A stretch of DNA of 42,487 nucleotides from Chlorobiaceae bacterium. GTDB taxonomy: Bacteria > Bacteroidota > Chlorobiia > Chlorobiales > Chlorobiaceae. The first letter of the stretch is position 1; the number at the start of each line of letters is the position of its first letter. The position numbers and the translations under genes were made by a program. A model generated the notes under the pieces. It was not told the origin of the DNA and did not search any database. It worked only from the letters and a program-made list of their open reading frames with translations. Location of the stretch: contig JAAXXL010000018.1 in NCBI GenBank assembly GCA_013334485.1, forward strand, positions 1 to 42,487, read 5' to 3'. Shown in pieces: positions 1 to 9,913 of the stretch.

Positions 1-144
1 AACTTCCGTTTTTCAGAGAGCACGGAGCTGATCGAATCGTTTGCAGAAGACGAGGTCACGGTGTTCTGTGAGCTTGGTGTTGTTTCGTCTGTAGCCATTG
101 ATACCAGATTTTATGTGTTGAAAAAAAGAGTATACCCCCGTTAA
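1..144 (+). CDS. C-terminal end of an unrecognised protein (5' part outside window)
   Basis: Frame 1 is open from the first base to a TAA at 142-144 and gives 47 residues ending in LKKRVYPR. The piece has alternating hydrophobic and acidic residues (for example TVFCELGVVSSVAIDTRFYV), which suggests beta strands. I do not recognise the family and assign no function. It converges on leuS. The 141-bp gap between them holds only a weak 5-bp hairpin (CTGCC 248-252 with GGCAG 263-267), which could terminate leuS. Coding status rests on the open frame reaching the window edge and on normal-looking composition. Confidence 0.55.
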   Translation, partial: NFRFSESTELIESFAEDEVTVFCELGVVSSVAIDTRFYVLKKRVYPR

Positions 145-285
145 AGGTATGTCATGAACATGGAAAATAACCGGTTAAAGTGGAGAATAAAAAGCCGTAT
201 GACGAGTTTTTCGATTTCACGCTGAATTCTACATAAAAATTTTATTCCTGCCAATATATCCCGGCAGTTCACTTTCTGTGCTGGT

Positions 286-2703
286 TTATTTTACCGCAAA
301 ATTGACCAGTTTGTCAGGGACGATAATTTCCCGAATAATACTCTTTCCTTCAAGAAATTTAATGACCGATTCAACCTTAAGAGCCTCTTCAAGGAGTAAC
401 TCTTTCGGGCTTTTGGCCGGAGCGGTAAAGGTTCCCCTCAGTTTCCCGTTGATCTGCACGGCAATGGTCAAAATCGAGTCTTCAACAAGCTCCGGCAGGA
501 ATAGAGGAAATGGTGCTATGCTGATTGAGGAGCTGTGACCAATAGCTTCCCATAGCTCTTCAGTAATATGAGGTGCGTAAGGGGCAAGCAGGATGAGCAG
601 CGTTTCTACCGCTTCGCGGTTACGGCATCCGGCTTTGTGCAGCTCGTTGACAAAGACCATCATTTCGGATATGGCGGTATTGAACTTGAGGTTTTCCGTA
701 TCCTCGCCCACTTTTTTGATGGTTTTATGCATTTTTCTCAGCAGCTCATCAGACAAGCTTTCACAGGTAAGCGATGTTGCTGCATCTTCATCCCCCGAAT
801 AGACAAGCCGCCAGACTTTGGCGAGAAAACGGCTGATCCCTTCGATGCCGTTGGTGTTCCATGGTTTTACCTGCTCAAGTGGCCCGAGAAACATCTCGTA
901 GAGGCGGACGGCATCGGCACCGTAGCGTTCAAGAACATGGTCGGCCGGAATAACGTTACCGCGCGATTTTGACATCTTCTCATTGTCTTCACCAAGGATC
1001 ATTCCCTGGTTGAAGAGCTTTTTGAAGGGTTCACGGGTAGTGACGACACCGAGATCAAAGAGCACCTTGTGCCAGAATCGTGCATAGAGGAGGTGAAGTA
1101 CGGCATGTTCTGCTCCGCCAATGTAGAGATCGACATTCATCCAGTACTCTTCCTTTGCCGGGTCGATCAGTTTTTCCCTGTTTTCAGGGTCAATGAAGCG
1201 CAGGTAGTACCAGCAGCTTCCGGCCCACTGGGGCATGGTGTTTGTCTCACGCCGGAACGTGCCGTGTTCATCGTTGCCCAGAAGCCACTCAGCTATATTG
1301 GCAAGGGGCGATTCACCGGTCGAAGAGGGGTGATAGGCTTCAACTTCGGGAAGCATGAGCGGAAGCATCGTTTCAGTACGAAGTGTACCATCTTCATAAT
1401 GCTTGATCGGGATAGGTTCACCCCAGTAGCGCTGGCGGCTGAATATCCAGTCGCGAAGTTTGTAGTTGACTTTTCGTGAGCCAACGTTTTTTGATTCAAG
1501 CCATTTTGCCATGCGTTCAAATGCCTCCGGGAACGGGAGGCCGTCGAGAGATAGTTCGCTGTTGGAGGAGTTGACCGAGATGCTGTTTTTTTCGTCAAAT
1601 ACCTTTTCCTCAACATCATGCGGGCTTTTGATCACCTCAATGATGGGGAGGTTATACTGTTTGGCAAACTCCCAGTCCCTCTGGTCATGAGCCGGTACCG
1701 ACATGATTGCCCCGGTACCGTAACTGATAAGGACAAAGTCGGATATCCAGACAGGGAGAGGCTCGCCGGTTGCCGGATTAATGGCATAGGAACCGGTAAA
1801 GACGCCGGTTTTCTCTTTTTGCAGCCCGGTGCGTTCGAGTTCTGTTTTAAGTTTGGCCTGCCGGATATACTCTTTTACCGCAAGAAGCTGTGGCGCAGTG
1901 GCCAGCTTCTCTGCAAGCTGGTGCTCAGGAGAGATGACCAGATAGGTTGCTCCGAAAAGGGTATCGGGACGGGTGGTATAGACCTTAAGTCTTGTTTTGT
2001 GGCACCGGAGTTCAAAATCAATCTCGACACCTTCAGATCGACCGATCCAGTTGCGCTGCATCTGTTTGACGTTTTCCGGCCAATTCACTTCGTCGAGATC
2101 GGCGATCAGCCGTTCAGCGTAAGCGGTAATTTTAAGCACCCACTGACGCAGGGGGCGGCGGATGACGGTGTAGCCATCGGCAATTTTTTCTTCAACCTCT
2201 TCGTTGGCAAGAACGGTTTTGAGCTCTTCGCACCAGTTGACGTCAACTTCGGACATGTAGGCAAGCCCCATCTCGTAGAGACGGAGAAAAATCCACTGTG
2301 TCCATTTGAAGTATCCCGGATCGGTCGTATTGATTTCGCGTGTCCAGTCGTAGGAAAAACCCATTGCCTGCAGGGTCTCTTTGAAGCTTTTTATGTTTTG
2401 TTCAGTGGTGATTCTCGGGTGAGTGCCGGTCTTGATGGCAAACTGTTCTGCCGGCAGACCGAAAGCGTCCCATCCCATCGGGTGCAGAACATTGAAGCCG
2501 CAGCTCCGTTTGTAGCGAGCGGTTATATCCGAGGCGGTGTATCCTTCCAGATGACCGACATGGAGCCCTGAACCGCTGGGGTAGGGAAACATGTCGAGTA
2601 CATAGTATTTTGGTTTGTCAGCATTTTCAGCGGTTTTAAAGCTTTCGTGCTGCTGCCAGTAGGCCTGCCATTTCTTTTCTGTTTTTGAAAAATCGTACTT
2701 CAT
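286..2703 (-). CDS. leuS: Leucyl-tRNA synthetase
   Basis: LeuS is a cytoplasmic class I aminoacyl-tRNA synthetase that charges tRNA-Leu. The 805-residue length is normal for bacterial LeuS. The HIGH-type motif GLHVGH lies at residues 46-51, after DMFPYPSGS. The KMSKS loop (EKMSKSRGN) starts at residue 576. Between them is the inserted CP1 editing domain, with the TTRPDTLFGAT threonine-rich segment. The anticodon-binding helical domain and a C-terminal domain follow (APYAPHITEELWE, then AVQINGKLRG). The start is the ATG giving MKYDFSKTEKKWQ, which matches usual LeuS N-termini. pnp lies upstream on the same strand but is separated by a strong terminator, so leuS probably has its own promoter. 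Identification is secure. Confidence 0.98.
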   Translation of the reverse strand: MKYDFSKTEKKWQAYWQQHESFKTAENADKPKYYVLDMFPYPSGSGLHVGHLEGYTASDITARYKRSCGFNVLHPMGWDAFGLPAEQFAIKTGTHPRITTEQNIKSFKETLQAMGFSYDWTREINTTDPGYFKWTQWIFLRLYEMGLAYMSEVDVNWCEELKTVLANEEVEEKIADGYTVIRRPLRQWVLKITAYAERLIADLDEVNWPENVKQMQRNWIGRSEGVEIDFELRCHKTRLKVYTTRPDTLFGATYLVISPEHQLAEKLATAPQLLAVKEYIRQAKLKTELERTGLQKEKTGVFTGSYAINPATGEPLPVWISDFVLISYGTGAIMSVPAHDQRDWEFAKQYNLPIIEVIKSPHDVEEKVFDEKNSISVNSSNSELSLDGLPFPEAFERMAKWLESKNVGSRKVNYKLRDWIFSRQRYWGEPIPIKHYEDGTLRTETMLPLMLPEVEAYHPSSTGESPLANIAEWLLGNDEHGTFRRETNTMPQWAGSCWYYLRFIDPENREKLIDPAKEEYWMNVDLYIGGAEHAVLHLLYARFWHKVLFDLGVVTTREPFKKLFNQGMILGEDNEKMSKSRGNVIPADHVLERYGADAVRLYEMFLGPLEQVKPWNTNGIEGISRFLAKVWRLVYSGDEDAATSLTCESLSDELLRKMHKTIKKVGEDTENLKFNTAISEMMVFVNELHKAGCRNREAVETLLILLAPYAPHITEELWEAIGHSSSISIAPFPLFLPELVEDSILTIAVQINGKLRGTFTAPAKSPKELLLEEALKVESVIKFLEGKSIIREIIVPDKLVNFAVK

Positions 2704-2735
2704 GGTGTTCTATAAATCACGTTCAAGCTCTGTTT

Positions 2736-2764
2736 TCGATAAACTGAGGCGCCCAGAGGTCAAT
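2736..2764 (-). promoter_or_regulatory. Candidate promoter for leuS
   Basis: On the minus strand, TTGACC (2764-2759) is followed after 17 bp by TATCGA (2741-2736), about 33 nt upstream of the leuS ATG. It lies downstream of the pnp terminator, where a new promoter is expected. The -10 match is imperfect, so this is only a candidate. Confidence 0.3.
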
Positions 2765-2800
2765 AAAGAGAACTCTCGGCTATAGAATGCCGGGAGGGAT

Positions 2801-2837
2801 AAAAAAAAGCAGTGCAGGTTGATCTGCACTGCTTTTT
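2801..2837 (-). terminator. Rho-independent terminator after pnp
   Basis: A perfect 9-bp stem (GCAGTGCAG at 2809-2817 with CTGCACTGC at 2824-2832) is flanked by A8 and T5. Read on the minus strand it ends in a run of eight T. It begins 15 bp beyond the pnp stop codon, so it terminates pnp before leuS. Confidence 0.9.
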
Positions 2838-2851
2838 CAGTGTTATACGGT

Positions 2852-5047
2852 TCAGTCGTTTGCGACGACAGGCTCTTGAGTCGCTTCCGGTTCGTTCTCT
2901 ACGGCTTTAATCGAGAGTGCAAAGCGGGTCTTTCCTGTGCGGGGGTCTTTGCGTACATCAACCAGTTTGACCTTGATCTTGTCACCGATATTCAGGTGGT
3001 CGCTGACTTTGTTGACCCGCTCGGTTGCCGATATCTCCGAGATGTGGACCAGTCCATCGGTTTTTGGCAGGAACTCTACAAAGGCGCCGAGTTCGTCACG
3101 GATGTCGCGCACCTTGCCGAGGTATACCGTGCCGACTTCGGGTTTGGCAAGCAGGGTTTTGATGGTGGCAAGAGCTGCGTTTGTGCCCTCTACGCTTGTG
3201 CAGGCAATAGTGACGGTTCCGTCATCATCAATGTTGATCTGTGCTCCGGTCTCTTCGGTGATGCTGCGAATGGTCTCTCCACCCTTGCCGATAATCATGC
3301 CGATTGATTCAACCGGTACCTTGATGGTCGTAAGGCGCGGTGCGAACTGAGCCAGCTCAACGCGTGATTCCGGAATAGCGGCATCCATTTTGTCGAGAAT
3401 GTGCAGTCGGCCACTTCGTGCCTGCTCAAGGGCGGTTTCGAGAACGTGGTAGTCGAGTCCGTCGATTTTGATGTCCATCTGGCATGCAGTGATGCCATCT
3501 CTGGTGCCTGTGACCTTGAAATCCATGTCGCCAAGGTGATCTTCGTTGCCGAGAATGTCGGAGAGGATGGCATAGGATGACCCTTCCTTGATGAGTCCCA
3601 TGGCAATACCGGATACCGGTTTTCTGATTGGAACACCACCGTCCATCAGAGCAAGCGTTCCGCCACAAACTGATGCCATTGATGATGAACCGTTGGATTC
3701 AAGGATGTCAGAAACAATACGGATGGTGTAGGGGAACTCCTGCTCGGAGGGTGCAACCATTTTGATGGCGCGCTCTGCAAGGTTACCGTGGCCGATCTCG
3801 CGGCGTCCGGTGCTTCCGATTCTTCCTGTTTCACCGACCGAGAATGGCGGGAAGTTGTAGTGAAGCATGAACTTTTTGTCGGCGCTGTTTGTCAGGTTGT
3901 CGACCGACTGTGCATCTTTTTTGGTGCCGAGCGTGATGGTGACCAGTGCCTGGGTTTCGCCTCTGGTGAAGAGTGCAGAACCGTGGGCTCTTGGAATAAT
4001 GCCGAGTTCAATGGTTATCGGGCGGACCTCATCAAGGGTTCTTCCATCAAGGCGTTTGGAGTCGTCAAGAATCATGTGACGCATGACCTTCTTCTCAACC
4101 GAGTGGATCTCCTCTTCAATGATATGCTCGTTCAGGCAGAGTGCTTTTGCCGGGTCGGCCTGGATATCTTCACTGCTGATTGCGGCTTTGAACTGGCCTG
4201 CAACGCTTGTTATGGTTTCGCGGTAGATGAGAGCGGTCTGATCGGCGCGCTCTTCCTTTTTGAGCGGGGTGTAGGCAAGCTCTTTCAGGCGGGTTTCGCA
4301 TGCCGAGCGCACAGATTCGGTAAGTTCTGCTGGTATTTTGGCAGGCGCAAACGGACGGTCCGGTTTTCCGACAGCCGCAGCAAGTTCATCCTGGAGTGAG
4401 CAGAGTCTCTTGATTGCTTCGTGACCGAATTTGATGGCGTCAAGCATTTCAGCTTCTGAAATCTCCTGCATCTCACCCTCAAGCATGCAGATGGTATCTT
4501 TCGTGCCGCCGATACAGATGTCAAGGTCGCTCTCGGCAAGTTCGTTTACGTCAGGGTTGATGATGAATTTGCCGTTGATTCTGCCTACACGCACTTCACT
4601 CATCGCGTTGCGGAATGGGATATCGGAGACCATTATGGCTGCTGATGCGGCAATACCGCCGAGTACATCGCCGTCATTGATCTGGTCGGATGAGATGACT
4701 GTTATGATGATCTGTGTTTCGTAGAGGTAGCCATCAGGAAAGAGGGGTCTGAGAGCGCGGTCAATAAGCCGTGCAGAGAGTACCTCTTTTTCGGACGGGC
4801 GGGTTTCGCGTTTGAAAAAGCCGCCGGGAAATTTGCCTGCAGCAGAATATTTTTCGCGGTATTCAACCTGAAGAGGGAAGTAGTCCTGGTTTGGAGGAGG
4901 TGTTTTTTTGCTTGAGACAACCGTTGCAAGCACCATTGTGTCGCCAAGGCGGACAACGGTTGCTCCGTCGGCCTGCTTGGCCATTTTACCGGTTTCGATA
5001 GAGAGTATCTTTCCCAGGCCGAGATCAATTTCTTTGTTGATAATCAT
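2852..5047 (-). CDS. pnp: Polyribonucleotide nucleotidyltransferase (PNPase)
   Basis: PNPase is a trimeric 3'-5' phosphorolytic exoribonuclease that degrades mRNA and adds heteropolymeric tails. At 731 residues it has the usual length. Two RNase PH domains are joined by an alpha-helical linker; the second contains [16 protein letters not shown] and the catalytic-region stretch [23 protein letters not shown] domain follows from about residue 577, with the GxxG loop GKGG at 587-590. An S1 domain (about 637-716; [21 protein letters not shown]) completes the order. The start [10 protein letters not shown] is typical. Upstream are 206 bp and then panC on the same strand. The usual neighbour rpsO is not present. 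A strong terminator follows the gene. Confidence 0.98.
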   Translation of the reverse strand: MIINKEIDLGLGKILSIETGKMAKQADGATVVRLGDTMVLATVVSSKKTPPPNQDYFPLQVEYREKYSAAGKFPGGFFKRETRPSEKEVLSARLIDRALRPLFPDGYLYETQIIITVISSDQINDGDVLGGIAASAAIMVSDIPFRNAMSEVRVGRINGKFIINPDVNELAESDLDICIGGTKDTICMLEGEMQEISEAEMLDAIKFGHEAIKRLCSLQDELAAAVGKPDRPFAPAKIPAELTESVRSACETRLKELAYTPLKKEERADQTALIYRETITSVAGQFKAAISSEDIQADPAKALCLNEHIIEEEIHSVEKKVMRHMILDDSKRLDGRTLDEVRPITIELGIIPRAHGSALFTRGETQALVTITLGTKKDAQSVDNLTNSADKKFMLHYNFPPFSVGETGRIGSTGRREIGHGNLAERAIKMVAPSEQEFPYTIRIVSDILESNGSSSMASVCGGTLALMDGGVPIRKPVSGIAMGLIKEGSSYAILSDILGNEDHLGDMDFKVTGTRDGITACQMDIKIDGLDYHVLETALEQARSGRLHILDKMDAAIPESRVELAQFAPRLTTIKVPVESIGMIIGKGGETIRSITEETGAQINIDDDGTVTIACTSVEGTNAALATIKTLLAKPEVGTVYLGKVRDIRDELGAFVEFLPKTDGLVHISEISATERVNKVSDHLNIGDKIKVKLVDVRKDPRTGKTRFALSIKAVENEPEATQEPVVAND

Positions 5048-5253
5048 GTGGATCGTTTGATAGTAGTGAAAAAAAATCTGTCCGGATAGTTCATATGGGG
5101 CTCATCACGATTTATGGAGGGGCCTTGTATGGAGTTGTTCTTTCCCGGTCGTTCTCAGTGCAGACTTCATTTTTTTATTGAAGGCTGATCAATGAATGCG
5201 TTTCGAAATATAGCACAAAAAAGTTGTTTCCGGTAACGATGAAGAGTGCTCTC

Positions 5254-6105
5254 TTATACCTGGATTCTTCCGTTGTCAATGAGGCGGACAGTTCCTGCCC
5301 ATGCGGCAAGCAACAGCCGGTACTCTCTTCCCGCTTCAGCCGTTTTCCGGGGTTCAAAGCTCTCTTCATCAACAAATTCGACATAATCCGCACGGAATCC
5401 GGGGGTTGAAGAGATCATCGCCCTGATCTCTTCGGCGATGTTGAAGAGATCTCTCTGGCCTTCAGCAATGCGCTTTTCTGCGTGGAGGATTCCCCGGTAG
5501 AGAACCGAGGCATCAAGGTGTTCCTGGCTTGTCAGGTAGATGTTTCTGGAGCTTACCGCCACTCCGTTGTTCTCCCTGACTATCGGGGCGCCGACAATGT
5601 TGATATCAAGATTGAGATCATTGACCACCTTTTTTATAATGGCGAGTTGCTGAGCATCCTTTTCACCGAATATGGCAACATGCGGTTTTGTGATATGGAA
5701 GAGTTTTGTGACAACCGTAGCGACACCGTTGAAATGGCCCGGTCGCTGTGCGCCTTCAAACCGTTCAGCAAGCAATCCGCATTGAACGGTTGTTTGATAG
5801 TTTTCAGGGTAGATTGTTTCCGGTTCCGGAGCAAAGAGGTAGTCTACTCCGGCGGATCTGGCAAGCGCAACATCCTGTTCGAATGGTCGCGGGTAGCGGT
5901 GAAGGTCTTCGTTCACTCCAAACTGACGGGGGTTGACGAAAATGGTGAGAATGACGGTTCCTGCGCTCTCTTGCGCCAGCTTCACCAGGCTCAGATGTCC
6001 TTCATGCAGTGCGCCCATGGTCATGACAACTCCAACAAGCTGGCGGTTGAGGCGCAGCTTTTCGGCTATGATTTGCATTTGACGGGGTTCAGTAACGATC
6101 TGCAT
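5254..6105 (-). CDS. panC: Pantothenate synthetase
   Basis: PanC makes pantothenate from pantoate, beta-alanine and ATP through a pantoyl-adenylate, the last step of vitamin B5 synthesis for CoA. I chose the ATG at 6105, giving [10 protein letters not shown] and 283 residues, because that is the family length. A longer in-frame reading from 6165 adds 20 residues that lie inside rsmI. The nucleotide-binding HIGH-like motif MGALHEGH is at 30-37, GEKDAQQ at 147-153, and the KMSKS-like SSRN at 185-188. The start codon lies inside the end of rsmI (17-bp overlap), so translation is probably coupled. It lies between rsmI and pnp on the same strand. Confidence 0.97.
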   Translation of the reverse strand: MQIVTEPRQMQIIAEKLRLNRQLVGVVMTMGALHEGHLSLVKLAQESAGTVILTIFVNPRQFGVNEDLHRYPRPFEQDVALARSAGVDYLFAPEPETIYPENYQTTVQCGLLAERFEGAQRPGHFNGVATVVTKLFHITKPHVAIFGEKDAQQLAIIKKVVNDLNLDINIVGAPIVRENNGVAVSSRNIYLTSQEHLDASVLYRGILHAEKRIAEGQRDLFNIAEEIRAMISSTPGFRADYVEFVDEESFEPRKTAEAGREYRLLLAAWAGTVRLIDNGRIQV

Positions 6106-6823
6106 GGTGCTCTTCTGATTTGTTGTGTTTGCTGTCAGCAGGGTGAACAATAACGACAAATTCACCCCGTCTTTTTGCTTCTGTAAGGTGAAGACGGAGA
6201 TCTTGAATGGTTCCAGTTACATACTCTTCATGGATTTTTGTCATCTCCCGGCCGATAAATATCTGAGCCGTCGGCATGTGATTTTCAAGTTCGTCAAGCA
6301 GCTTCATGATTCTGAAGGGGGACTCATAGAGGACAATCGAAACATGGAGTGCCGCAAGCTGTTCAAGACGGGTTTTTCGCCCTTTTTTATGCGGAAGAAA
6401 ACCTGCGAAAAAAAAGTTGTTGACCGGAAGCGGGCATACCGAGAGAGCAGCAGTCACAGCGCTTGGGCCGGGAATCGGGATGACCTTGAACCCTCGCTGG
6501 TGTAGGGCTTGCAGCATGGCGTATCCGGGGTCGCTGATGACGGGGGTGCCGGCATCGGTGGTGAGTGCAACATCGGTTCCCTCTTCAAGCAGGGCTATAA
6601 TTTGCCCTATTGCTCTCGGCTCATTATAGTTATGGTAACTGATGAGCTTTTTTCCGGGAATTTCGAGATGTTTGAGAAGAATGGAGGCCCGGCGTGTATC
6701 TTCACAGGCGATGGCTTCGCACTGCTGAAGGGTTTTGATTGCTCTCAGGGTAATGTCTTCAAGATTTCCGAGAGGCGTTGCAACAACGTAGAGTGTTCCG
6801 CTATGTGGCTGTTCAGATTGCAA
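6089..6823 (-). CDS. rsmI: 16S rRNA (cytidine1402-2'-O)-methyltransferase RsmI
   Basis: RsmI 2'-O-methylates C1402 in the decoding centre of 16S rRNA using SAM. The 244-residue protein has the tetrapyrrole-methylase fold signatures of the family. These are [17 protein letters not shown] near the N-terminus, [11 protein letters not shown] at about 40, [12 protein letters not shown] at about 90, and the [17 protein letters not shown] stretch that distinguishes RsmI. The C-terminal [17 protein letters not shown] is also typical. Its end overlaps the panC start by 17 bp. It is divergent from the oppF-type gene across a 133-bp spacer. There is no sign of damage. Confidence 0.96.
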   Translation of the reverse strand: MQSEQPHSGTLYVVATPLGNLEDITLRAIKTLQQCEAIACEDTRRASILLKHLEIPGKKLISYHNYNEPRAIGQIIALLEEGTDVALTTDAGTPVISDPGYAMLQALHQRGFKVIPIPGPSAVTAALSVCPLPVNNFFFAGFLPHKKGRKTRLEQLAALHVSIVLYESPFRIMKLLDELENHMPTAQIFIGREMTKIHEEYVTGTIQDLRLHLTEAKRRGEFVVIVHPADSKHNKSEEHHADRY

Positions 6824-6956
6824 GGGCAGAGAAGCTTGAGTAGAAGGGTTTTTATTGTTATAGATCGCTCACATTATAATAGAAGCGCTCATTGTGGTAG
6901 ATTCACCTTGCTTTTAGTATAATAATAAAAATACGATAAACAGCGTCCAGTCACAG
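6824..6956. promoter_or_regulatory. Divergent promoter region between rsmI and the oppF-type gene
   Basis: This 133-bp spacer must start transcription in both directions. It contains two TATAAT hexamers, at 6875-6880 (within the palindrome ATTATAAT, so readable on either strand) and at 6918-6923 (plus strand, about 35 bp before the oppF-type ATG). No convincing -35 box sits at 16-18 bp from either, so the exact promoters are uncertain. Confidence 0.35.
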
Positions 6957-7940
6957 ATGAAGCTTCAACAGCGGTTACTTTCGGTCAGCGACCTGCGGGT
7001 TCAATTTTTTCAGAGCCAGAGCGGGGGTTTTGGTAAGCCCCTCTCGATTAAGGTGGTTAACGGGGTCTCTTTTGATGTGTTTGAGGGTGAGACGCTTGGT
7101 CTGGTTGGTGAGTCCGGTTGTGGTAAAACAACGCTTGGCAGAGCCCTGATAAGGCTCGGTCATCCTGAGGTGTCGGGAAAGATTGTTTTTGATGGCAGGG
7201 AGATCTCCTCAATCAGTAACCGGGAGTTCCGGAGGCTGCGCAAGGAGATCCAGATGATTTTTCAGGATCCCTTTGGATCGCTTAATCCTCGTTTGACGGT
7301 CGGGCAAATGCTTGGTGAGGTTCTCTCTGTCCATAACATTGCCCGTGGAGAGAGCGCCCGAAAACGTATTGAAGAGCTGCTGGATGTTGTTGGTCTCAAC
7401 AGGGAGTATTTTAATCGCTATCCGCATGAGTTTTCAGGCGGGCAGCGTCAGCGGATCGGTATAGCCAGAGCGCTTGCAGTGAATCCGAAATTTATTATCT
7501 GTGATGAGCCTGTCTCTGCGCTTGATGTTTCCATTCAGTCGCAGATCATCAATCTGCTTAAAGATTTGCAGCGTGAGCTGGGGCTGACCTATCTCTTTAT
7601 TGCGCATGATCTTTCGGTTGTTGAGTATATCTCCGACAGGGTTGCGGTGATGTATCTCGGAGAGATAGTTGAAATTGCGCGATCCGCAGACCTCTATACC
7701 AATCCGAAGCACCCCTATACCCGTGCGCTTCTTTCGGCAATTCCCTCCCCTGAACTCGGAGAGAAAAATGAGCGGATTATTCTGAAGGGTGATTTGCCAG
7801 GCCCGATGAATATTCCTTCAGGATGCAGTTTTCATTCGCGTTGTCCCGTTGCCATGCCGGAGTGCAGCAAGCGGGAACCTCGCCTCAAGGTGCTCGATAA
7901 CAGTGAAGGTCATCAGGTAAGCTGTCTCCTCTATGAATAA
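6957..7940 (+). CDS. Oligopeptide/dipeptide ABC transporter ATP-binding protein (OppF/DppF type)
   Basis: This cytoplasmic ABC ATPase would energise peptide or nickel-type import. Of its 327 residues, Walker A GESGCGKT is at 51-58, the Q-loop is in IFQDPFGSLNPR, the signature FSGGQ is at 159-163, Walker B FIICDEP at 179-185 and the switch histidine in AHD at 217. The C-terminal oligo_HPY region carries the paired cysteines of CSFHSRCP that mark the OppD/OppF/DppD/DppF group. The N-terminal extension and the 'FQDPFGSLNPR' form favour F over D. No permease or binding-protein gene is adjacent; a matching lipoprotein and DppB-type permease lie 14 kb away at 21330-24098. The last 8 bp overlap sppA. 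Substrate is unknown. Confidence 0.93.
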   Translation: MKLQQRLLSVSDLRVQFFQSQSGGFGKPLSIKVVNGVSFDVFEGETLGLVGESGCGKTTLGRALIRLGHPEVSGKIVFDGREISSISNREFRRLRKEIQMIFQDPFGSLNPRLTVGQMLGEVLSVHNIARGESARKRIEELLDVVGLNREYFNRYPHEFSGGQRQRIGIARALAVNPKFIICDEPVSALDVSIQSQIINLLKDLQRELGLTYLFIAHDLSVVEYISDRVAVMYLGEIVEIARSADLYTNPKHPYTRALLSAIPSPELGEKNERIILKGDLPGPMNIPSGCSFHSRCPVAMPECSKREPRLKVLDNSEGHQVSCLLYE

Positions 7941-9741
7941 ATTACTCAATACAAAGAAGGGGTGCAGGAGTAAAAGCTGCCTTGTCATCACGTTGGTGCC
8001 AGTGCTGCTTGTTGCTCTGCTTTGTCTCGTTTTGCGTCCGTCACATGCCCTGCCGGATCGTTTTGTGCTCAATATCAAGCTATCGGGTGATCTCAGTGAA
8101 ATTCGTGATGAACAGAGCTCTCTTCCGTTTCTCTCCTCAAGTGCACCGCTTTCGCTGCAGGATCTGCTCTTTATCCTTGATAACGCAGCTTCTGACAAAC
8201 GGGTGAGTGAGGTGCTGCTTGAAATAGGTGGATTGCATACCTCACCTTCAAAAATCAGCGAGTTGCGAAGTGCGATTGAAAAAGTACGCTCGAAGGGGAA
8301 AAAAGTTACCGCTTTTCTGAGCTCGGCCGAAGACAGTGATTACCTTCTGGCAACTGCATGCGACTCGCTTGTTATCGAGCGCGGGGGGTATCTGCTGCTT
8401 GACGGATTGAAAGCGGAAACACTTTTTTATACCTCTCCGCTGGCAAAGATCGGGGTTACGTTTCAGGCGGCCCAGTGGAAGCAGTACAAGAGCGGAATCG
8501 AACCTTTTGTGAGAACCGGGGCGAGCCGGGAATATGTTGAGCAGATCGGTACACTGCTTGCTGAGGTTTACGACGATTATCTCGGATATGCATCGAAGCG
8601 GCGCGGGATGAGTCGCGATTCACTCAGTGGTATTATTGACCGGATTGCCCTTGTTTCTGCTTCGAGAGCCAAATCACTCGGACTGGTTGACGGTGTGGCT
8701 TCGAGCTGGGAGTTGAAACGCGCATTCAACAGAAAAATAACGGGAAAGAAGCCGACAGGAGAGAATGATGCATTGGTTTCCGGTGCTGAGTATCGTGCCG
8801 CTGTTGAGTGGCCGCAGAAGAGTGATGGTGATGAGCGCATTGCCCTGATAACCCTTTCCGGGCCAATTGTGAACTCGGCTGAAGAGAGCGCGCTTGGTAT
8901 GGGAGAGGGGGTAGATGTGGCAAGCCTGAGGCGCTCTCTTGAACGGGCTCTTGATGAGAAGAAGGTCAAGGCTCTGGTGCTGCGCATCGACAGTCCGGGC
9001 GGCGATGCACTTGCATCGGCAGAGATGCTCCAGATGCTTGACTCTGCTGCTGTAAAAAAACCTCTTGTGGTCTCCATGTCGGGTGTTGCCGCTTCCGGCG
9101 GCTATATGGCTGCTCTTGCGGGTAAAACGCTTTTTGCCTCACCGCTTACTATTACCGGTTCGATTGGTGTCTACTCTTTGAAGCCCGAGATCAGTGGCCT
9201 TGTTGCCAAAACAGGCCTTAGTCGTCAAGTGGTTACCAGGGGCCGGCTGGCTGACGCCAATACACCGTTCAAACCGCTTGACACGGAAGCCTACAAGAAA
9301 TTTGTTACAGCTTCAGGCGAGATCTATGATGACTTTGTCGGAAAGGTTGCGGTATCAAGAAAGATGGATGTGACTGCGGTTGACGCTGTTGCCGGTGGAA
9401 GGGTCTGGAGCGGCAGCAGAGCGCTCAAGGCGGGTCTTGTTGACCGGACCGGTGGACTGTTTGATGCCATTCATGCCGCCAAGCTGCTTGCAAAGATGGA
9501 TATGAGTAAAACTCCGGGGATCATGCTTTTCCCTGAAGAGAAGAGCTGGCTGGAGATGCTTTTCCAGGGCAATCAAGCTGATCTGGCCGGCAGGATAAGT
9601 GCGGCACTCAAAAAGCAGCTTATGCAGGAGCTTTTTCCTGTCCGGAAGCTCTCCTCTATGGCGGCTTTCTACGAGAGGTTGATGATCTCTGGCAGGGTGC
9701 GGATGATGGCTATGATGCCGGAAGAGATTGTTATTGAATGA
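7933..9741 (+). CDS. sppA: Signal peptide peptidase SppA, 67-kDa type
   Basis: SppA is a membrane-anchored serine protease that cleaves signal peptides left after secretion. This 602-residue protein is the long, duplicated form. An N-terminal anchor (about 17-35) precedes an N-terminal half with the catalytic lysine K186 in QYKSGIEPF. The C-terminal half has the nucleophile S388 in GVAASGGYM, with the oxyanion segment RIDSPGGDALAS at about 351-362. This matches the Ser/Lys dyad split between halves in the E. coli enzyme. The ATG lies within the end of the oppF-type gene (8-bp overlap), implying coupled translation. The start is supported by the basic n-region before the hydrophobic anchor. 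Confidence 0.95.
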   Translation: MNKLLNTKKGCRSKSCLVITLVPVLLVALLCLVLRPSHALPDRFVLNIKLSGDLSEIRDEQSSLPFLSSSAPLSLQDLLFILDNAASDKRVSEVLLEIGGLHTSPSKISELRSAIEKVRSKGKKVTAFLSSAEDSDYLLATACDSLVIERGGYLLLDGLKAETLFYTSPLAKIGVTFQAAQWKQYKSGIEPFVRTGASREYVEQIGTLLAEVYDDYLGYASKRRGMSRDSLSGIIDRIALVSASRAKSLGLVDGVASSWELKRAFNRKITGKKPTGENDALVSGAEYRAAVEWPQKSDGDERIALITLSGPIVNSAEESALGMGEGVDVASLRRSLERALDEKKVKALVLRIDSPGGDALASAEMLQMLDSAAVKKPLVVSMSGVAASGGYMAALAGKTLFASPLTITGSIGVYSLKPEISGLVAKTGLSRQVVTRGRLADANTPFKPLDTEAYKKFVTASGEIYDDFVGKVAVSRKMDVTAVDAVAGGRVWSGSRALKAGLVDRTGGLFDAIHAAKLLAKMDMSKTPGIMLFPEEKSWLEMLFQGNQADLAGRISAALKKQLMQELFPVRKLSSMAAFYERLMISGRVRMMAMMPEEIVIE

Positions 9742-9804
9742 GGAAGGTAAGGAAGAGTCGCTCCAGACAAGCAATAGCGAGGCGTTGGGCGAAGGGAGCG
9801 TCAA

Positions 9805-9840
9805 GGACTTAAAGGACTTCAGGGACTTCAAGGACAAGAA
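9805..9840. repeat. Short tandem array, 9-bp period (GGACTTnAn)
   Basis: GGAC occurs at 9805, 9814, 9823 and 9832, exactly 9 bp apart. The units are GGACTTAAA, GGACTTCAG, GGACTTCAA and a partial GGACAAG. The array starts 64 bp after the sppA stop codon and sits just before a hairpin. It is not within a supported gene. On the other strand it reads as GTCCTTGAA-type units, like the array at 26975. Confidence 0.85.
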
Positions 9841-9850
9841 TAAGATGCAG

Positions 9851-9876
9851 CAAAGGCGGGGTGTTCCCGCCCTTTG
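9851..9876. terminator. Hairpin between sppA and porin genes, probable bidirectional terminator
   Basis: CAAAGGCGGG (9851-9860) pairs with CCCGCCCTTTG (9866-9876) around a 5-nt loop, with one bulged C. It lies between two convergent genes. No T-run follows on either strand, so it may be a weak terminator or an mRNA-end stabiliser. Confidence 0.55.
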
Positions 9877-9913
9877 AATTGAGTGTGGCCGTCCTGAAAA
9901 ATGCGATTTCCGG

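Noticed and set aside
1618-2571. Long plus-strand open frame (317 codons) inside leuS
   Set aside because: It is antisense to a complete, well-conserved leuS and its translation shows no family features; it is a shadow of the coding bias.
9355-9837. Minus-strand open frame of 160 codons over the end of sppA
   Set aside because: It is antisense to intact sppA, and its first residues (SLKSLKSFKSL) simply translate the 9-bp array.
9805-9840. Possible CRISPR array
   Set aside because: Units are 9 bp with no spacers, and there are no cas genes in the window.
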